Below, piece after piece: positions 1-8,562 of a DNA stretch of 64,000 nt; within the stretch, counting starts at the first letter, position 1, and every line of letters begins with the position of its first letter. This stretch comes from Gemmatimonadota bacterium (GTDB lineage Bacteria > Gemmatimonadota > Gemmatimonadetes > Longimicrobiales > Gaopeijiaceae). Made by a program: the position numbers and the translations under genes. The notes under the pieces are model-generated. The model saw only the letters and a list, made by a program, of their open reading frames with translations, did no database searches and was not told the origin of the DNA. Where the stretch lies: NCBI GenBank assembly GCA_026706635.1, contig JAPOYJ010000055.1, forward strand, positions 1-64,000, written 5' to 3'.

Positions 1-498
1 GACCGACGTTACCAGCCCACCGTCGGAGACGGTCGCCACTGCAGGGTCCGCTGACGTCCAGGTCGCGGAAGGCTGTTCGATCACGTTTCCTCTCGAGTCG
101 AGGGCCTCGAACGTCATTTGGGCTTCCTCTCCGGGTGGCCCCAGAAGCACTCTGTCAGGGGTCACGAACACCGTGCGGGCCCGCTGCGCTACCGCCACCG
201 TCGCCGTGCCCGTCAGCTGCCCGACCGTGGCCGTGACCACTGCGGTGCCGTTGGCGACAGCCGTCACAGTGCCGCCGGATACGGTGGCAATTCCGCTCCT
301 GTCGCTCGCCCAGGTGACTGCCTCCCCCACCATCGGGTCACCGTACTGGTCCCCTATCTGCACGGTCAGGAGCACCGTTTCGCCCAGGGAAACCAGCAGC
401 GCCTCCTTCGGAGTGACCGTGAGGGTCGTGGCTACCGGAGGGTCCGCGCCGCATCCGACAACGGCTATCAGCGCCAGTGAAGACAGGACGGCTCTCAT
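1..498 (-). CDS. Big_2-domain lipoprotein, 3' part outside window
   Basis: Reading leftward from the ATG at 498 the frame stays open to the window edge (166 codons). The start follows a purine-rich GGGGGAGAAG stretch. The N-terminus is a short lipoprotein signal ending in a VVGCG lipobox, so the mature protein should be membrane-anchored and exported. It is followed by two bacterial Ig-like group 2 modules: residues about 22-105 (VTPKEALLVSLGE ... WASDRSGIATV ... AVANGTAVVTA) and a second beginning near residue 112 (VTPDRVLLGPPGEEAQ). Big_2 modules are generally adhesion or structural repeats on surface proteins. The rest of the protein lies beyond coordinate 1, so any catalytic or additional repeat domains are unknown. 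Confidence 0.85.
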   Translation of the reverse strand, partial: MRAVLSSLALIAVVGCGADPPVATTLTVTPKEALLVSLGETVLLTVQIGDQYGDPMVGEAVTWASDRSGIATVSGGTVTAVANGTAVVTATVGQLTGTATVAVAQRARTVFVTPDRVLLGPPGEEAQMTFEALDSRGNVIEQPSATWTSADPAVATVSDGGLVTSV

Positions 499-515
499 CT
501 TCTCCCCCTCTCGTT

Positions 516-980
516 TCAGCCTTGGGCGGGCCGGTCGACGGGCCACGTCTCGCCGCCTGCAACTTGGTCAGCCGGATCGATGAAGGCAACATCCGCCGTC
601 GGCCACATCAGCGCAAACCGCAGCAGGAAGGCAAGGGTCACCGCCACCGACGCCGAGTTGAGGAGTCCCGAGCAGAAGACCGCGCCCAGCGCCACTTGCC
701 ACGACAGCCCCATCGAGCCTACCGCAACCGCGACGAAGCAGGCGTTCAGGCCCATCCCCGGCGCCAGCGCGATCGGGTAGTTGGCGTAGAGGCCCATCAG
801 TGCGCACCCCAGCGCGGAAGCCAGACAGGTGGCGACGAGGACCGCGCCCGCGTTCATCCCGGCTCCGGACAGGATCGCCGGGTTCACGAATATGATGTAT
901 GACAGCGTGAGGAAGGTGGTGCAGCTGTCCAGCACCTCGGTCCGGCGGCGACGGGCCTGAAACCCGCTCCGGTGGTGGGG
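516..980 (-). pseudogene. NCS2 (AzgA-like) purine permease fragment
   Basis: The frame read leftward from about 980 encodes an AzgA-like NCS2 permease start region: TTFLTLSYIIFVNPAIL, then LMGLYANYPIALAPGMGLN and SWQVALGAVFCSG, covering roughly the first three membrane segments of a family that normally has about 430 residues. After GAVFCSG the similarity breaks off into an unrelated short hydrophobic tail and a stop at 516. No credible start remains: the frame runs upstream into the dispersed repeat at 971-1262. Intact members import guanine or hypoxanthine by proton symport. This copy is truncated at both ends and cannot form a transporter. Confidence 0.75.
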
Positions 981-1262
981 TTCGAGTCCGTTGGGGATCG
1001 GCATGATGTCAATCAGAGTTGACATGATGTGAACTGCGATTGTCACCGCAGGATACAGTATGTGTGATTGAATCCGGCTGGCAGTCCGTGGATGGTCTCG
1101 CGCGAGCACCGAGAGCGGCGAAGCGCCCCGCTGGGTAAGGCCGAGGCGCCACGTACATGTTCCGGGTGAGCCGACGGATGCCCGCAAGGTGGGTGTCAGC
1201 CGGAATGCGGCAACATCGCGAAACCGGCCACTGCGCGGCGATGGTCCAGCGTCAGGGCGCGC
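971..1262. repeat. Dispersed repeat B, copy 1, interrupted by a CTAG element piece
   Basis: This stretch matches 5146-5370 in two blocks. The first block has GAGTCCGTTGG, GATCGGCA and then GTTGACAT, ATGT, AACTGCGATTGTCACCG (core 1018-1045). The second, near 1197-1262, has GTCAGCC, ATGCGGCAACATCGCGAA and CAGCGTCAGGGCG. Between the blocks this copy carries about 70 extra bases that include a piece of the CTAG element (1076-1134). The TTGACA...TGTCA symmetry of the core resembles an insertion-sequence end, but no transposase frame is visible. Confidence 0.7.
1076..1134 (-). repeat. CTAG element, partial copy nested in repeat B
   Basis: It holds GGCAGTCCGTGGATGG, CTCGCGCGAGCACCGAGAG and CGGCGAAGCGC, the same block as at 50137-50200 and the right end of the 32345-32524 copy in reverse orientation. 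It splits repeat B, so the CTAG element arrived later than repeat B. Confidence 0.65.
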
Positions 1263-1609
1263 CGCAGGCGGGGCACGCGACCTTCCTGGTCGATGAGGCC
1301 AGCCCCCGGCCTTGGCGGGGATTCCGGCGAGGGACAGAACCATGAGGATCCTGGCGATGATGGCGGGCCCTCCGCGAGGGGCCCTCCCCCTCGGGTGGGA
1401 ACATTCCTATCTCCCTGTCTGTATTAGCGGTGCACTGCGGCTATGGTTGCCGGGCCGTCTCCTGCACCGGACGCGGAGATACCCTTGGGGTTCCCGCCTA
1501 TCCGACCAGCGAGCCCGCGTGGGAGCGACCCAACTGGGCACGAAAACAGCCTACGAAGTCGGAGAATAGAATCAAGTCAAGTCCAGTCCCCAAGGGAGGG
1601 GCGTGACCG
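1263..1609. other. Intergenic region upstream of the hybrid kinase
   Basis: About 350 bases with no gene that can be supported. It is the leader of the hybrid kinase, with a GGGAGG stretch 11-16 bases before the ATG at 1610. No clear -35/-10 pair, hairpin or repeat was recognised after 1262. Confidence 0.5.
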
Positions 1610-3964
1610 ATGACGAACGACCCGGCCGCGCTACAACAACGGGTCGACGCCTTGGAGAGGCGCCTTTCCGGGCTTTGTGGAGCAATCCTCCAGATCAGCT
1701 CCAGCCTGGAGCTGGAGACCGTCCTGCAGGGAATCGTGGACAGTGCCCGGGAGTTGACCGATGCCGACTTCGGGGGGATCGCGACCATTGACGAGAAGGG
1801 CCAGCCTCTGCAGTTCGTCAGCTCTGGCATCACGTCGGACGAGCACCGCCGGATCGTGGATTTGCCCGAGGGGATGCGCCTTTTCGCTTACTTGCGGGAT
1901 AATCCGGGCAGGCTACCGGACGTACCGGGTCTCCTCGGATCGCTCGGGTTCGGCGCCGAGGTGTTTCCGTACCAATCCGCGCAGGGAATGCCAATCCACC
2001 ATCGCGGTGTGCTTGTGGGCAGTCTCTGTCTGGCCAAGAGGAAAGGCGGGCGCGAGTGCACCGCAGCCGACGAAGAGGTGCTCAAGCTCTTCGCCTCGCA
2101 GGCAGCGATGGCGATCGTCAACGCGCGTACCTACCGGGACGAGCAGCGGGCCCGGGCCCACCTGGAAGCCCTGATCGACACCTCGCCGATCGGCGTAGTG
2201 GTCCTGGACGCCGAGACGGGGCGCGTCGTGTCGATCAACCGGGAGGTAAGGAGGATCTTCCGGGGACTCCAGATGCCGGGCCGCCGATTGGAGGAACTGC
2301 CGCAGATCTTCACGTGCCAGCGCGCCGACGGGCGTGAGATCGCCTTCACGGAGATGCGGTTGGTGCATGAGTTGAGCAGCGCCGAGACGCTGCGCAACGA
2401 GGAGCTCGTGCTTACGGTTCCCGACGGTCGGAGCGTGAGGACGCTGGTCAACGTCACCCCTATCCGCAAGCCGCGCGGCGGGGTGGATTCGGTCCTGGTC
2501 ACCATACAGGATCTGGCACCGTTCGAGGAAATCGAGCGGATGCGCACCGAGTTCCTCGCGATCGTCAGTCACGAGCTGCGCGCGCCACTGACCTCGATCA
2601 AGGGCTCGACGGCCACGGTGCTCGCCGCCTCTCCACCATTCGCTCCGGCCGAATTGCTGCAGTTCTTCCACATCATCGACGCGCAGGCGGATCGGATGAG
2701 CGGACTCATCGGTGACCTGCTGGATGCGGGGCGGATCGCGACGGGCACGCTGTCGGTTTCGCCACAACCCTCGGATCCGGCGGAACTGGTGGACCAGGCG
2801 AGGAACACGTTCCTCAGCGGAGGCGGCCGCCACCCCGTACTCGTCGACCTGCCGCCGGAGCTGCCCCGCGTGATGGTCGACCGGCAGCGCGTCGTGCAGA
2901 TCTTGAACAACCTCTTCTCCAACTCGGCCAGGAACGCGCCGGAGTCGTCGCCAATCCGGGTATCGGCGCGGCGCGACGGCGTTCACGTGACGATTGCTGT
3001 CTCCGATCGCGGCAGGGGCATTGCGGCGGAGCAGCTCCCGCACCTGTTTCGGAAACATGCTAGTGCTGCGGAAGGCGAGGGTGGCCTCGGGGGTGGCCTG
3101 GGTCTGGCCATCTGCAAGGGACTGGTCGAGGCGCACGGCGGGCGCATCTGGGCCACGAGCGAGGGGGAGGGCCGCGGTGCCAGCTTTGCCTTCACGCTCC
3201 CGCTGGCCGACGAGGCCGACGCCGACCCGGGAGCCGCCCCTTCGCTCCAGAGTCGAGCGGCATCGGGCCGGCGGGGCCGGGAGCCGGTACGCATCCTGGT
3301 GGTGGATGACGACCCGGATACGCTGCGCTACGTCCGGGACGTGCTCACGACAGCCGGCTACACGACGTTGACCACTGGCGACCACGGTGAGCTGGGCCAG
3401 GTGATCCGCGCGGAGAAGCCTCGTCTGGTCCTGCTCGACCTGATGCTTCCCGGGACCGACGGCATCCAGTTGATGGAGCGCGTTCCAGAGCTGGCGGACC
3501 TGCCGGTCATCTTCATCTCAGCATACGGAAGGGACGAGACGATTGCGAGGGCGCTCGGGGCGGGGGCCTCCGACTACATCGTGAAGCCGTTCTCGCCAAC
3601 CGAGCTCACGGCAAGGGTCCGGGCGGCGCTGCGAGGCCACGCCGAGCCCAAGCAGTTCCGCCTAGGGGAACTGTCCGTCGACTACACCCTGCGGCGTGTC
3701 ACCGTGGCCGGGCGACCGGTGGAACTCACGGCCACGGAATACGAGGTGCTGCGAGTCCTGTCCGTCAACGCGGGACAGGTGGCGACGTACCGCTCGATCA
3801 TGCGTCGGGCGTGGAGACGGCAACCGGGCCATGTCAACCCCAAGCTGGTGCACGCAGTCGTGAAGAGGCTGCGCCACAAGCTTGGTCAGGACGGGTTCCA
3901 GGCCTCCTACATCCTCAACGAGCGCGGCGTAGGCTACCGCATGCCCTCACCACACCAGGAGTGA
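1610..3964 (+). CDS. Soluble hybrid histidine kinase with REC and winged-helix output
   Basis: 784 residues with no membrane segment. Order: GAF domain (about 30-180), PAS-like domain (about 185-305), HisKA with phospho-acceptor His321 in VSHELRAPLTS, HATPase_c (about 420-535; N box NNLFSNSARNAP, G boxes GRGIAAEQLPHLF and GGLGGGLGLAI), receiver domain (about 560-680; acidic pocket VVDDDPD, acceptor Asp610 in LLDLMLPGTDG, K in VKPFSP) and an OmpR/PhoB-type winged helix (about 690-780; LTATEYEVLRVLSVNAG and ILNERGVGYRM). All steps of a two-component pathway, including DNA binding, are thus on one polypeptide. The GAF and PAS domains suggest a cytosolic ligand or redox cue; the target genes are unknown. 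It is monocistronic, with a strong hairpin just after the stop. Confidence 0.92.
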   Translation: MTNDPAALQQRVDALERRLSGLCGAILQISSSLELETVLQGIVDSARELTDADFGGIATIDEKGQPLQFVSSGITSDEHRRIVDLPEGMRLFAYLRDNPGRLPDVPGLLGSLGFGAEVFPYQSAQGMPIHHRGVLVGSLCLAKRKGGRECTAADEEVLKLFASQAAMAIVNARTYRDEQRARAHLEALIDTSPIGVVVLDAETGRVVSINREVRRIFRGLQMPGRRLEELPQIFTCQRADGREIAFTEMRLVHELSSAETLRNEELVLTVPDGRSVRTLVNVTPIRKPRGGVDSVLVTIQDLAPFEEIERMRTEFLAIVSHELRAPLTSIKGSTATVLAASPPFAPAELLQFFHIIDAQADRMSGLIGDLLDAGRIATGTLSVSPQPSDPAELVDQARNTFLSGGGRHPVLVDLPPELPRVMVDRQRVVQILNNLFSNSARNAPESSPIRVSARRDGVHVTIAVSDRGRGIAAEQLPHLFRKHASAAEGEGGLGGGLGLAICKGLVEAHGGRIWATSEGEGRGASFAFTLPLADEADADPGAAPSLQSRAASGRRGREPVRILVVDDDPDTLRYVRDVLTTAGYTTLTTGDHGELGQVIRAEKPRLVLLDLMLPGTDGIQLMERVPELADLPVIFISAYGRDETIARALGAGASDYIVKPFSPTELTARVRAALRGHAEPKQFRLGELSVDYTLRRVTVAGRPVELTATEYEVLRVLSVNAGQVATYRSIMRRAWRRQPGHVNPKLVHAVVKRLRHKLGQDGFQASYILNERGVGYRMPSPHQE

Positions 3965-3980
3965 CGGACCAAGGAGAAGG

Positions 3981-4022
3981 CGAGCCCGCCGCGACCGCTG
4001 ACGCCGGGTCGCGGCGGGCTCG
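3981..4022 (+). terminator. Strong GC hairpin after the hybrid kinase gene
   Basis: A perfect 16-bp stem (CGAGCCCGCCGCGACC paired with its exact complement) around a 10-base loop, starting 17 bases after the stop codon at 3964. There is no T-run on the 3' side, so it is either a U-less terminator or an mRNA 3'-end stabiliser. It lies between converging genes and could serve both. Confidence 0.7.
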
Positions 4023-4097
4023 GAGAATTCTACCCTGCTCCTCGAAGCTGACTGGGCTCGGCGGAACATCGAGCACGGCGACATTCCCTAACCGAGG

Positions 4098-4748
4098 TCA
4101 CGACTCCTCAGCATGAGCTTCGGCCGACCAGTCGCCACCGTCGACCGGATTCCCGCAGACCGTTCCAGACAGGCCGCCCTCCTCGTCCCAGCTCCCGGTC
4201 TCCAGATCGAGCGTCATCGTGACGTCGAGCGTTACGTCAACATCACAGACACCGCTGTCGCCGGTGTCCAGGTTCTCCCAGGAGACGCTTCCATCCCAGC
4301 TGCCATCCAGGTCGATCTGGAGGCTGATATCGCCGTCCGTGGAGAGCCGTACCTCAAGTAGGTCGTTGATGGTCCCCTCGGTAAGTACCACAGTCTCACC
4401 GTCTTCCGTCTTCGAGGCACACTCGTCAAACGTAATCGTGCCTTCCGTCCTGGAATAGTCGCCACCCTCGCCGTACTCAGTCGTTCCCTGCAGGTGCATC
4501 GTGCCACCTTCCGGGCATTCCACGATCTCGTCGTACTCTTCGTCTGCCATGGGCGGGTCGCCGCTCCCTTGCACGGCACCCCCCAACCGACCCCACCAGG
4601 TACCAAGGGTGGCGTCCGCGATCACCTTCGCGACGGCATCGGCGTCAACCGCGGTCATCGCGTCTGGCTCGGCCTCGTCGCACCCCGCTACGATCAGAGC
4701 TAGCACCCCCACCCCGATCAGGCTGTGAATCCATCGTGTCCCTGTCAT
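4098..4748 (-). CDS. Asp/Glu-rich hypothetical lipoprotein
   Basis: 216 residues. The start at 4748 is chosen for the upstream AGGAGACAGAA. The N-terminus is a lipoprotein signal (LIGVGVLALIVAGCDE) with Cys at the expected cleavage point. The mature part is acidic and rich in Thr, Gly and Ser, with paired cysteines (VECPEGG, FDECAS, GVCDVD, TVCGNP) and alternating beta-prone stretches such as DVDVTLDVTMTLDLETGSW. No family was recognised. The pattern suggests an all-beta, disulfide-stabilised periplasmic or surface protein. It stands alone, convergent with the hybrid kinase gene. Confidence 0.75.
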   Translation of the reverse strand: MTGTRWIHSLIGVGVLALIVAGCDEAEPDAMTAVDADAVAKVIADATLGTWWGRLGGAVQGSGDPPMADEEYDEIVECPEGGTMHLQGTTEYGEGGDYSRTEGTITFDECASKTEDGETVVLTEGTINDLLEVRLSTDGDISLQIDLDGSWDGSVSWENLDTGDSGVCDVDVTLDVTMTLDLETGSWDEEGGLSGTVCGNPVDGGDWSAEAHAEES

Positions 4749-5145
4749 TTCTGTCTCCTCTTCGCTGAGATGTTCCTCCGCGGGCCGCCATCCGCCAACC
4801 CACGCTTCCAGTGCCCCCGCCGGATTCCCCCAGGCCGAGAACCGACGGATACACTCTGGATGAAAGGTACGAAACCAAAACCGATCCGTGGGGGACAAAA
4901 CGAGCTATTTCGGTGATCTTTTAGCGATATTCGCATCTGTTCTGGAAATTATGCAAGCGGGCCCCGGGGGCTTGGGACACCCAGGGGGTCGCCGCTCTCC
5001 CGGTGGAACTGACGGCTACCACATGCCCTCACTACGCCAGGAGCGACGGCGGTTGCGGGGCGGCATCACCAATCCGCGCGACCGGACCCACGGCAGGGCG
5101 GGCGCTGTCCAGCGCCGCTAGCCGCTGTAGACACCGACGGGAGGT
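4749..5145. other. Intergenic region without a supported gene
   Basis: Leader region of the acidic lipoprotein on the minus strand, then unassigned sequence. An AT-rich patch near 4905-4955 stands out from the GC-rich surroundings and could hold the promoter of the lipoprotein gene. Small open frames here show no recognisable protein features. Confidence 0.4.
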
Positions 5146-5370
5146 AGCGGTGGGGCCCGAGTCCGTTGGCGATCGGCACACTGTCACGTGGAGTTGACAT
5201 TATGTAAACTGCGATTGTCACCGTAGGACTCCGACCACCTAACCGCCACATGTCGCGCTCCTCTCGGACATTGCCGCACTCTTGGTGCAGCAAGCCGGGG
5301 CGTCAGCCCGAGTGCGGCAACATCGCGAAGCCCGCCACCGCGAAGTGATGACCAGCGTCAGGGCGTCGGA
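5146..5370. repeat. Dispersed repeat B, copy 2
   Basis: Matches 971-1262 in the same order but without the nested insertion. The core at 5193-5220 reads GTTGACATTATGTAAAC followed by TGCGATTGTCA. The second block near 5303-5370 contains GTGCGGCAACATCGCGAAG and CAGCGTCAGGGCG. It lies just upstream of the copper efflux operon, so it may overlap the operon promoter. Confidence 0.7.
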
Positions 5371-5411
5371 GACCGTTGACGCTCGCGACGGGCCGAAACT
5401 ACATTGCCTTG

Positions 5412-5783
5412 ATGCGCCACACGGTAGCTGTTATCGCCTTGGTGGGCCTCTCGTGGTCCCAGTTGGCCGCTGTTCGTTGCGACATGCGGGTTGGTGTGCC
5501 CGGCGAGGCCGACCAGGATGCCGAGTCGGCGCGGCACTCGGGTGCTCATGACGCGCCGCACCCAACCGGTGGCCCGACGCCGACGCCGCACAGCCCGCAC
5601 CACGGCGACGGCGAGAGCTGCCTGATGATCCTGGCCTGCGGCATCTCGGCGGTCAGGACGACGCGCACGGTGCCCGTTGTGCGCATTCCCCCCATCTTCG
5701 CGGGCGCGGCCTTCCCTGCCCAACCGATTCCCGCCGCAACCGACCTGACGGTCGAACCGCCGCCTCCACGCCAAGCCGCCTGA
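5412..5783 (+). CDS. Small His/Cys-rich exported protein before cusCBA
   Basis: 123 residues from the ATG at 5412. The N-terminus (MRHTVAVIALVGLSWSQLAA) looks like a signal peptide. The mature part has a His-rich linker (HSGAHDAPHPTGG, then TPHSPHHGDGES) followed by CLMILACG and a Pro-rich tail ending VEPPPPRQAA. Clustered His and Cys next to a copper/silver efflux operon suggest periplasmic metal binding, either buffering or delivery to the pump. This is inference from composition and position; no named family was recognised. It ends 61 bases before cusC on the same strand and is probably co-transcribed. The start is uncertain because no clear ribosome site precedes it. Confidence 0.6.
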   Translation: MRHTVAVIALVGLSWSQLAAVRCDMRVGVPGEADQDAESARHSGAHDAPHPTGGPTPTPHSPHHGDGESCLMILACGISAVRTTRTVPVVRIPPIFAGAAFPAQPIPAATDLTVEPPPPRQAA

Positions 5784-5844
5784 TCCTCTGGAGCGTCCGC
5801 CCGGGCGCTCCCGTCGACTGGACCCTTCAGGCTGCGAGGCAATC

Positions 5845-7164
5845 ATGTCCATCATCCGAGTCATGGCAGTCGTGTACGCGATCGCCATTTCCCATCACAA
5901 CGTCGCGGCGGGTGCCGCCGTCCAGCCGCGGTCCTACGCGACCAACGGCGACCCCACGCTCGCCGCCTTCATCGGCGAGGCGCTGGAGGGCAATCCGCGC
6001 GTCCGCGGCGCCCGCCTGGAGTTTCAGGCCGCAAAGTCGCGCATTTCCCTGGTCTCCACTTTGCCCGATCCGGCCGTCTCGTTCACCCAGCACGTATTGG
6101 GCCCCCAGACGCGAGTCGGTCCGCAGCTCTTCGGCGTGTCGCTCAGCCAGTCTTTCCCGTGGTTCGGGACGTTGGCGGACCGCGGCGGAGTGGCGGCGGT
6201 CGAGTCCGCGATCCACAACGAGTCCTACCAGACGGAGATGGCCGAGGTCGTGCGACAGGTCAAGCTGGCCTACTACGACCTCGCCTACCTCGATCAGGCG
6301 CTGCGGATCACCGGCGAGGAGGAGGAGCTCCTGCTTCACTACGAAGCGCTTGCCCAGGCCCGCTACTCGCAGGGTTTCGGGCAGCAGCAGGAGGTGATCC
6401 GGCTGCAGGCCGAGGTGACCCAGGTGCTGAACCGGCGCCAAGAGCTGCTGCGGCAGCGGACGGAGCTGGAGGCGGCGCTGAACGTGCTGGCCGACCGTCC
6501 GGTGGCCGCCCCGGTCCCTCCGGTGCAGATCGTCGACCTCCCGGCGGCACGAGTCGATGACGAGGAGCTGCAGGCCGCCGGGCTCCGGGCGAGACCTGAG
6601 ATCAATGCGGCCCAACTGAGAATCGACGGGAACGAGTACTCTGTCCGCTTGGCGCGCCGTCGTTCGCGACCCCACTTCACTGTCGGGGTCGCGTGGGGGA
6701 ACGTGCTCGGGCGCCGCGACGACCCGGGGCTCGCAAGTCCACCCCCGGACAACGGGCGGGACCACTTCAGCCTGACCCTCGGGGCCAGCATCCCCGTCTT
6801 CGGGTCCGCGTACGACGCCGGCGTTCGGGAGGCCAGCGCACGTCTGGCCGCGGCAGAAGAGGCGTATCGCGACACGGTGAACGGGGTCGCGCTCGCGGTT
6901 CGATCGATCGCGTTCCGTCTGACCACGATCAGAGGGCAGCTGGCCCTCTTCGAGCGCGCCCTCCTCCCCCAGGCCGAACAGGCGCTCCGCGCGACCGAGG
7001 AGGCCTACTCGGGCGGAGTCACCGGGGTGCTGGAGCTGCTCGACAGCGAAGAGGTGCTCCTTGACGTCCGTCTCGGGCTCGCGCGTCTGCGGGCCGACTA
7101 CATGAAGGCGCTGGCGGAGATGGAACGGGCCATCGGCTCGGCCTTTCCGGAGGAGGGATCGTGA
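5845..7164 (+). CDS. cusC: Outer membrane efflux channel, CusC/TolC family
   Basis: 439 residues. The ATG at 5845 follows GAGG at a suitable distance. It begins with a signal-like segment and has the two repeated alpha-helical barrel halves of the outer membrane efflux protein family: ESAIHNESYQTEMAEVVRQV with YYDLAYLDQAL in the first, and EEAYSGGVTGVLELLDSEE with RLRADYMKALAEMERAIG in the second. It forms the trimeric outer-membrane duct of a tripartite RND pump. Its TGA overlaps the GTG start of cusB, so the two are translationally coupled. The pump partner identified downstream is CusA-like, which indicates copper/silver export. Confidence 0.88.
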   Translation: MSIIRVMAVVYAIAISHHNVAAGAAVQPRSYATNGDPTLAAFIGEALEGNPRVRGARLEFQAAKSRISLVSTLPDPAVSFTQHVLGPQTRVGPQLFGVSLSQSFPWFGTLADRGGVAAVESAIHNESYQTEMAEVVRQVKLAYYDLAYLDQALRITGEEEELLLHYEALAQARYSQGFGQQQEVIRLQAEVTQVLNRRQELLRQRTELEAALNVLADRPVAAPVPPVQIVDLPAARVDDEELQAAGLRARPEINAAQLRIDGNEYSVRLARRRSRPHFTVGVAWGNVLGRRDDPGLASPPPDNGRDHFSLTLGASIPVFGSAYDAGVREASARLAAAEEAYRDTVNGVALAVRSIAFRLTTIRGQLALFERALLPQAEQALRATEEAYSGGVTGVLELLDSEEVLLDVRLGLARLRADYMKALAEMERAIGSAFPEEGS

Positions 7165-8549
7165 ACGGCATGAAACGATTGCGCGTGGCCGTGTTCGTCG
7201 CGCTGGGCGTGGCGATCGGCGCGGGAGGAATGGCAGTGTGGCCCCGGCTTCAGACGGTCCCCGAATCCGTCGAAGGGGAGCGCCGGGTCCTCTACTGGCG
7301 CGCTCCGATGGACCCGACCTACACCTCGGACCGCCCCGGCAGGTCCCCGATGGGGATGGAGCTGGTGCCGGTGTACGCGGACGAAATGGCCGCCGACGAG
7401 GAGGAGGCCCGGGTCCCGGCGGAAGGGGCCGTGCGAGTGAGCCAGAACTTCCTGCAGAACTTCGCGGTTCGCGCTGCGCCGGCACGCCGGGGCACCCTTC
7501 CGGTTTCCATCCGCACCGTGGGCATCCTGGCGCACAACGAGGAACGGATGGTCTCGGTCCAGACCAAGTACGAGGGCTGGATCGAGAAGGCGAGCGTCAA
7601 CAACGTCGGCGAGACGGTCGAAAGAGGCGACGTCCTCTTCGAGATCTACAGCCCGCAGCTGGTCACCACTCAGCGCGAATTCCTTGGCGCGATGGAATAC
7701 GTGGGGCGCCTGCGCGACGGCGGCGCCTATCCGGAGGCGGTGGAGCGGGCCCAGTCCCTTCTCGAGGCGGCCCGCGAGCGGCTCCTCTACTGGGACATGA
7801 CCGGGGAGCAGATCGACGAGCTCGCGGAGTCGGGGACGGTGACGAGGACGGTGCGGATCTTCGCCCCCGCCTCGGGCTTCATCGTCGACAAGATGGGAGA
7901 CTCGATGGAGGGGATGAGGCTCAGCCCCGGGATGACGATCCTCAAGATCGCGGACCACACCACCCTCTGGGCCGAGACCGAGTTCTACGAGGACGATCTG
8001 CGCCACGTCGGCGTGGGGCAGAGGGTGAGGATCGGGGCCGATGCCTTCCCGGGACGGGAGTGGAACGGCCGCATCCTCTTCTTCCGGCCGGCGGTGAACC
8101 CGCAGACCAGGACACTCACGGCATTCGTCGAGGTCGCCAACACGGATCTGCGGCTCCGTCCGATGATGTACGTCAATGTGACCGCTCAGGCGAGCGGAGC
8201 CGCCGAGGCGGTCATCGTGCCCAGCGAGGCGGTTCTGCACAGCGGCACCCGCGCGGTCGTGGTCGTGGCCAGGGGCGGCGGCCTGTTCGAGCCGCGCGAG
8301 GTGCTCCTGGGAACCGAGAGCGAGGGGATGCAGGAGGTGGCGTCGGGGCTCGCCGAGGGGGAGACCGTCGTGGTCTCCTCCCACTTCCTGATCGACTCCG
8401 ACGCCAACCTGAGGGCGGCCATCTCCCAGCTCCTGGACGCCGGCGAACCCGGTGCGCCGATGCACGAGCATGACAGGGGGATGCCAGCGGACTCTGGGAC
8501 GGCAGGCGATTCGGCCGGAGCCCGGGCTCCCGGCCACCGCCGGAACTGA
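7161..8549 (+). CDS. cusB: Periplasmic adaptor, CusB-type membrane fusion protein
   Basis: 462 residues from a GTG overlapping the cusC stop, preceded by GGAGGGATC. One N-terminal membrane anchor (about residues 7-27) is followed by a heavy-metal-binding motif in the CusB style, YWRAPMDPTYTSD then GRSPMGMELVPVY (about 49-75). That motif uses Met rather than the CxxC of P-type ATPase relatives. Next come the barrel-sandwich/lipoyl half (NNVGETVERGDVLFEIYSPQL), an alpha-hairpin, and the returning lipoyl and beta-barrel parts (LKIADHTTLWAETEFYED and ARGGGLFEPREVLLG). The C-terminal tail is His/Met-containing. It bridges CusA and CusC. Confidence 0.9.
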   Translation: MNGMKRLRVAVFVALGVAIGAGGMAVWPRLQTVPESVEGERRVLYWRAPMDPTYTSDRPGRSPMGMELVPVYADEMAADEEEARVPAEGAVRVSQNFLQNFAVRAAPARRGTLPVSIRTVGILAHNEERMVSVQTKYEGWIEKASVNNVGETVERGDVLFEIYSPQLVTTQREFLGAMEYVGRLRDGGAYPEAVERAQSLLEAARERLLYWDMTGEQIDELAESGTVTRTVRIFAPASGFIVDKMGDSMEGMRLSPGMTILKIADHTTLWAETEFYEDDLRHVGVGQRVRIGADAFPGREWNGRILFFRPAVNPQTRTLTAFVEVANTDLRLRPMMYVNVTAQASGAAEAVIVPSEAVLHSGTRAVVVVARGGGLFEPREVLLGTESEGMQEVASGLAEGETVVVSSHFLIDSDANLRAAISQLLDAGEPGAPMHEHDRGMPADSGTAGDSAGARAPGHRRN

Positions 8550-8562
8550 GGGAGGCGGGGCA

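Noticed and set aside
971-1262. Repeat B as a riboswitch or attenuator
   Set aside because: It occurs in both intergenic and gene-end settings, unrelated to any one class of downstream gene, so a mobile-element remnant is simpler.
516-1343. Full-length membrane protein gene of 275 codons
   Set aside because: Only the middle part resembles a permease; the first 110 codons lie in dispersed repeats and the end does not match the family.
1913-3385. 490-codon open frame antisense to the hybrid kinase
   Set aside because: Arg/His-rich shadow of a GC-rich gene, no start signal and no domain; the sense strand gives a complete multidomain kinase.
5358-5888. Leftward gene overlapping the start of the copper operon
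   Set aside because: Arg/Gly-rich shadow frame; the rightward signal peptide and His-rich protein, with cusC downstream, is better supported.
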